Assembly (NCBI GenBank): GCA_910585415.1
Contig: CAJUDT010000013.1
Span: 1 to 36,459 of the forward strand
Direction of reading: 5' to 3'
Source: an uncultured Flavonifractor sp.
GTDB taxonomy: Bacteria > Bacillota > Clostridia > Oscillospirales > Oscillospiraceae
DNA: 36,459 nucleotides
In this document: in pieces, positions 34,226-36,459 of the stretch
Layout: the number at the start of each line of letters is the position of its first letter
Position numbering within the stretch: position 1 is the first letter of the stretch
Notes under the pieces: generated by a model
The model's input: the letters and a program-made list of their open reading frames with translations, nothing else
What the model was told of the DNA's origin: nothing
Database searches by the model: none
Translations under genes and position numbers: made by a program

Positions 34226-34426
34226 ATGTCTATAAGCAATATTAAAGAACGCCTGCTGGGTGCGATCACCGTTATGGACGAGGCCAATGCAGCGCGGCTG
34301 TGGGAGTATCTGTTGGAGCTGTCTGGCAACAGATGGGACAGTGTAGAGGAAGAGGACCCCGATGAAGTGGATCTGAACATGATTCAGGAGGCGGAGTCTG
34401 ACCCGGATTGTCAAATATTCCGCTAA
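34226..34426 (+). CDS. Small acidic protein of unknown function
   Basis: 66 residues from an ATG with AGGAGG 5 bases upstream. The sequence MSISNIKERLLGAITVMDEA continues with AARLWEYLLELS and a very acidic tail (EEEDPDEVDLNMIQEAESDPDC). I cannot assign a function; the size and acidic tail would suit an antitoxin-like or regulatory partner, but no toxin gene is adjacent. A hairpin follows. The 277 bases before it (33949-34225) show no gene that I can support. Confidence 0.55.
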   Translation: MSISNIKERLLGAITVMDEANAARLWEYLLELSGNRWDSVEEEDPDEVDLNMIQEAESDPDCQIFR

Positions 34427-34431
34427 AACGA

Positions 34432-34465
34432 AGCCGCCCCCGGTGCTGAAACACCGGAGGCGGCT
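34432..34465 (+). terminator. Terminator-like hairpin after the small acidic ORF
   Basis: 14-bp stem AGCCGCCCCCGGTG (34432-34445) / CACCGGAGGCGGCT (34452-34465) with one mismatch and a 6-nt loop. No T tract. Confidence 0.55.
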
Positions 34466-34558
34466 ATGAAGGCAGATGTCTTGGCTGGACGCTCTGCTCT
34501 CTTATTATATCAGATTGAGAGGAAAAAGCAATGCAAAAAGAGAAATTCGGCGAAATAA

Positions 34559-35303
34559 TGTGAAGAACGCACTGGAGGTTTTGGACAATTACCTGGAACG
34601 GGCTGTGGCGGAAAACCTCAATATTGTAGATTTTTGGACCATATCTTTGTGGAAGAGGCCAAATTTAAGCAGAAACGGGCTTATAAAAAGCAAATTCAGA
34701 TGTCCGGCTTCCCCATCAAGAAGACCTTGGACAACTTTGATTTCTCCTTCCAGCCCTCTATCGGCAAACGCCAAATCGACGAGCTAGCTACCACGCGCTC
34801 TTTGGAAAATGCGGAGAAGGTGGTGTTCCTTGGCCCTCCTGGGGTGGGCAAGACCCATCTGGCTTCCGCTTTGGGCCTTGTGGCCGCCCAGCACCGCTTC
34901 TTCATCTACTATGTGAATTGCCATCAACTTGTTGAGCAGCTCAAAAGAGCCCATTTTGAGAACCGCCTGCCGGACAAGCTCAGGGTCTTGGCCAAGTAAG
35001 GATGCTTATCATCGACGAAATCGGTTACCTTCCTATGGACATCCAGGGCGCCAACCTCTTCTTCCAGCTGATCGCCAGACAGTAAAAGAAAACATCTGCC
35101 GTTTTTACCTCCAACAAAACTTTCTCCCAGTGGAACGAGGTCTTTGCCGACGTCACCATTGCCTCAGCATCCTAGATCGCGTTTTGCATCACTGCACCGT
35201 GATCAACATCAAGGGTGAGTCTCACCGACTGAAAGAGCGCAAGGAATTTGTTCGCCAGAAACAGCAAATCGTGAACACTCTCTTGGAACAAGGCAGCGCC
35301 TGA
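34559..35303 (+). pseudogene. IstB-like ATPase (IS21 helper) pseudogene, several frameshifts and a stop
   Basis: Pieces in different frames together give an IstB/DnaC-like protein. VKNALEVLDNYLERAVAENLNIVDF is followed, after a frame change, by DHIFVEEAKFKQKRAYKKQ and SGFPIKKTLDNFDFSFQPSI. Walker A is FLGPPGVGKTHLA; the stop after LRVLAK (about 34999) separates it from MLIIDEIGYLPMDIQG (Walker B) in another frame. A further shift leads to SNKTFSQWNEVFADVTIAS and the C-terminal NIKGESHRLKERKEF. IstB assists the IS21 transposase IstA, which is absent. The start is approximate. An old, inactivated insertion-sequence remnant. Confidence 0.85.
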
Positions 35304-35317
35304 TTTTTGTTATCCCC

Positions 35318-35350
35318 CGCCGAAAAAAGGCAAAATTTCTTCGGCGTTTT
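35318..35350 (+). terminator. Intrinsic terminator after the IstB remnant
   Basis: 7-bp stem CGCCGAA (35318-35324) / TTCGGCG (35340-35346) with a 15-nt loop, followed by TTTTCTT. Confidence 0.6.
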
Positions 35351-35501
35351 CTTACAATTATAAATCGACACTGACAGTATAAAGTTTCAAGAAACGTGTG
35401 TAGTTTCTGCGCCAATTAAGGGCACCTTCTAGCTATGCCCTTTATATACTCTCTGAACATAAAACATGCGGACACGACATCAAATCAAGTAAAAATCAGA
35501 T

Positions 35502-35535
35502 GAAAGGCGTGGGAATTAAGATTCCCATGCCTTTC
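35502..35535 (-). terminator. Hairpin downstream of the LuxR/Rpn remnants
   Basis: 15-bp stem (35502-35516 / 35521-35535, one G-T pair) with loop TAAG. On the minus strand a TTTTT run follows about 7 bases later, so it may terminate minus-strand transcripts. The interval 35304-35560 otherwise holds only AT-rich sequence. Confidence 0.5.
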
Positions 35536-35560
35536 GATTAAAGTCTGTCACCTATTTATG

Positions 35561-35764
35561 TTAACCTACTTGCAGCCTCTTCACCTCATTAAGAGAAGCC
35601 ACGGAAATCTGAACGATTTCCTCTATTATATACTTTCCCATCTTCAGCATACACAAAGCAACCACTGTCATATTTTCTTTGAGACCTTCTTTACGGACCT
35701 CTTTCTGTGTCTCAATACCTCTGCTTTTTGCGTCTCTAAAAAATTGCAAGTATTCACCACGCAA
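35561..35764 (-). pseudogene. C-terminal remnant of an Rpn-like (PD-(D/E)XK nuclease / transposase-like) protein
   Basis: 67 residues: EYLQFFRDAKSRGIETQKEVRKEGL followed by VALCMLKMGKYIIEEIVQISVASLNEVKRL. This resembles the C-terminal tail of Rpn-family recombination-promoting nucleases, where a basic/acidic helix leads to a MLKxGK...EEI...S...EV.xL motif. The nuclease core is missing and the frame overlaps the 3' end of the LuxR gene by 11 bases, so I read it as a fragment. Recognition is by pattern memory only. Confidence 0.45.
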
Positions 35765-36302
35765 GAATAGTTCCGTTGAGTTTTGCTATGAGAGAAGTTC
35801 GGTTCACCACATTTAGCTTTGTAAAAATATGATTTACATGGGTCTTTACTGTACTCAGAGAAATGAACATATTGTCCGCGATCTGTTGATTGGAGCGTCC
35901 CTGAACGATCAAAAGTGCCACCTTCTGTTCGGTGGGAGAAAGCAACGGGAGAAGTTCCTGCTGAATATCTCTCTGGCCAACCAAGGGGGAAAGCGGTTCC
36001 GTGCAGATGGTATATGTCCTTTCTATATTATGACGATATAGTTTGATGTTGTACGTGGCCCCTGAATTTCCCTTCAGAGAAAGAACCAGTTCGTTGATTG
36101 CTGGCAATGCCTCCATATATGTTGCAATCAAAAAATGTGCGAAATATTCTGTCACTTCCTTGGTGGAAATTCGGGAGGGTGTAAAATCGGCAGCATGTTT
36201 TTTGCTGATAGGATTACAATATTGGATTCCATTATTCCTTTCGGCATCGACCACAATAACAGAGATTTTACTATCATCTACAGCCACCCGTAGGGCGGCT
36301 GT
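35754..36302 (-). pseudogene. LuxR-type transcription regulator, 5' end cut off by an insertion sequence
   Basis: About 180 genuine residues. A sensor-like N-terminal part (AALRVAVDDSKISVIVVDAERN, then HFLIATYMEALPAINELVLSLKG) leads to a complete C-terminal LuxR HTH: LSPTEQKVALLIVQGRSNQQIADNMF, then SLSTVKTHVNHIFTKLNVVNRTSLI. Upstream of residue TAALRV the open frame runs into the insertion-sequence end at 36303 and codes for sequence with no regulator character. So the original N-terminus has been displaced. A protein starting inside the element could still be made, but function is doubtful. Base composition is more AT-rich than the cluster to the left. Confidence 0.7.
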
Positions 36303-36342
36303 CCAGCCTGTCGAAAAAGTCTGCCAAGGGGCAGACTTTTTC
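36303..36342 (+). mobile_element. Left end of an insertion sequence with terminal repeat and hairpin
   Basis: CCAGCCTGTCGAAAAAGTC (36303-36321) is identical to the outer end of MITE copy A (reverse complement of 26291-26309). It includes a 13-bp perfect hairpin GAAAAAGTCTGCC (36313-36325) / GGCAGACTTTTTC (36330-36342), which could block outside transcription. The transposase start follows about 40 bases later. The element continues beyond the window. Confidence 0.7.
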
Positions 36343-36377
36343 ACATAAACGAGGTAAAATGGAGCAGGGTGAGAAAA

Positions 36378-36459
36378 ATGATGGAAAAGGGAAAAATGGA
36401 GCGGGGCGTGGTGGAACTGGTGGATACAGAGAGCCTGGTGCCACAAGAACACCTGCTGC
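36378..36459 (+). CDS. Transposase N-terminus, probably IS1182/IS5-like (runs off the right edge)
   Basis: Only the first 27 codons are inside the window. They read MMEKGKMERGVVELVDTESL and then VPQEHLL. The segment ELVDTESLVPQEHLL resembles the conserved opening of IS1182-type DDE transposases (E-LV-x-x-x-LVP-x-HLLR). ATG codons occur at 36378, 36381 and 36396; the last has AAAAGGG in front, so the exact start is open. No catalytic residue is visible yet. Confidence 0.6.
   Translation, partial: MMEKGKMERGVVELVDTESLVPQEHLL

Noticed and set aside
36303..36452. N-terminal 50 residues of the LuxR-frame ORF
   Set aside because: They are encoded by the insertion-sequence end and the antisense of the transposase start, so they do not belong to the regulator.

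Overview
The window looks like the chromosome of a GC-rich anaerobic Firmicute, probably a Clostridia member near the Oscillospiraceae (Flavonifractor, Oscillibacter and Intestinimonas type). This rests on strong AGGAGG-type ribosome binding sites, GTG and TTG starts, Gram-positive lipoprotein signals, fermentative CoA enzymes, an oxygen-sensitive type of fumarase and intrinsic terminators. It is an inference from style and gene content, not a match. No rRNA, tRNA or CRISPR array was seen.

Layout. 1-1440: the start of gap (GAPDH, minus) and a small histidine-kinase-like ATPase (plus). 1456-7000: a complete five-gene dipeptide/peptide-type ABC importer (minus). 7411-8583: an M20 amidohydrolase, divergent from the importer. 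8667-10761: a metal-dependent amidohydrolase behind an FCD-type GntR regulator (GntR1) whose N-terminus appears frameshifted. 10880-19517: a minus-strand run of MmgE/PrpD protein, class I fumarase alpha and beta, class II fumarase, malic enzyme, thiolase and a Cat1-type CoA-transferase. 19909-26092: a divergent plus-strand operon of BKACE (beta-keto acid cleavage enzyme), MalY-like PLP enzyme, VOC-like protein, fused TAXI-TRAP permease and TAXI binding lipoprotein. 26398-31039: a second BKACE, a PQ-loop protein, and a second TAXI binding protein and permease facing them. This module lies between two inverted copies of a 163-bp MITE-like element. 31906-33948: a second GntR (GntR2, paralogue of GntR1) and a divergent AEC-family carrier. 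34226-36459: a decayed accessory zone with a small ORF, an IstB pseudogene, an Rpn-like remnant, and a LuxR gene cut by an insertion sequence whose transposase runs off the window.

How the genes may work together. GGTATACC-like palindromes, the kind of operator used by FCD GntR proteins, sit at the promoters of the peptide importer, M20 enzyme, both GntR genes, PrpD, BKACE1, TRAP2, AEC, and possibly the fumarase operon and the kinase gene. The cluster thus reads as one regulon for uptake and fermentation of an organic acid or amidated/aminated acid. BKACE, CoA-transferase and thiolase close a cycle: beta-keto acid + CoA gives a carboxylic acid + acetyl-CoA without ATP. Fumarase and malic enzyme would carry a C4 product to pyruvate. 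The substrate is not known from sequence. The most notable points are this apparent catabolic regulon, the inverted MITE pair around its second transporter/BKACE set, and a 19-nt identity between the MITE end and the end of the insertion sequence at the right edge.
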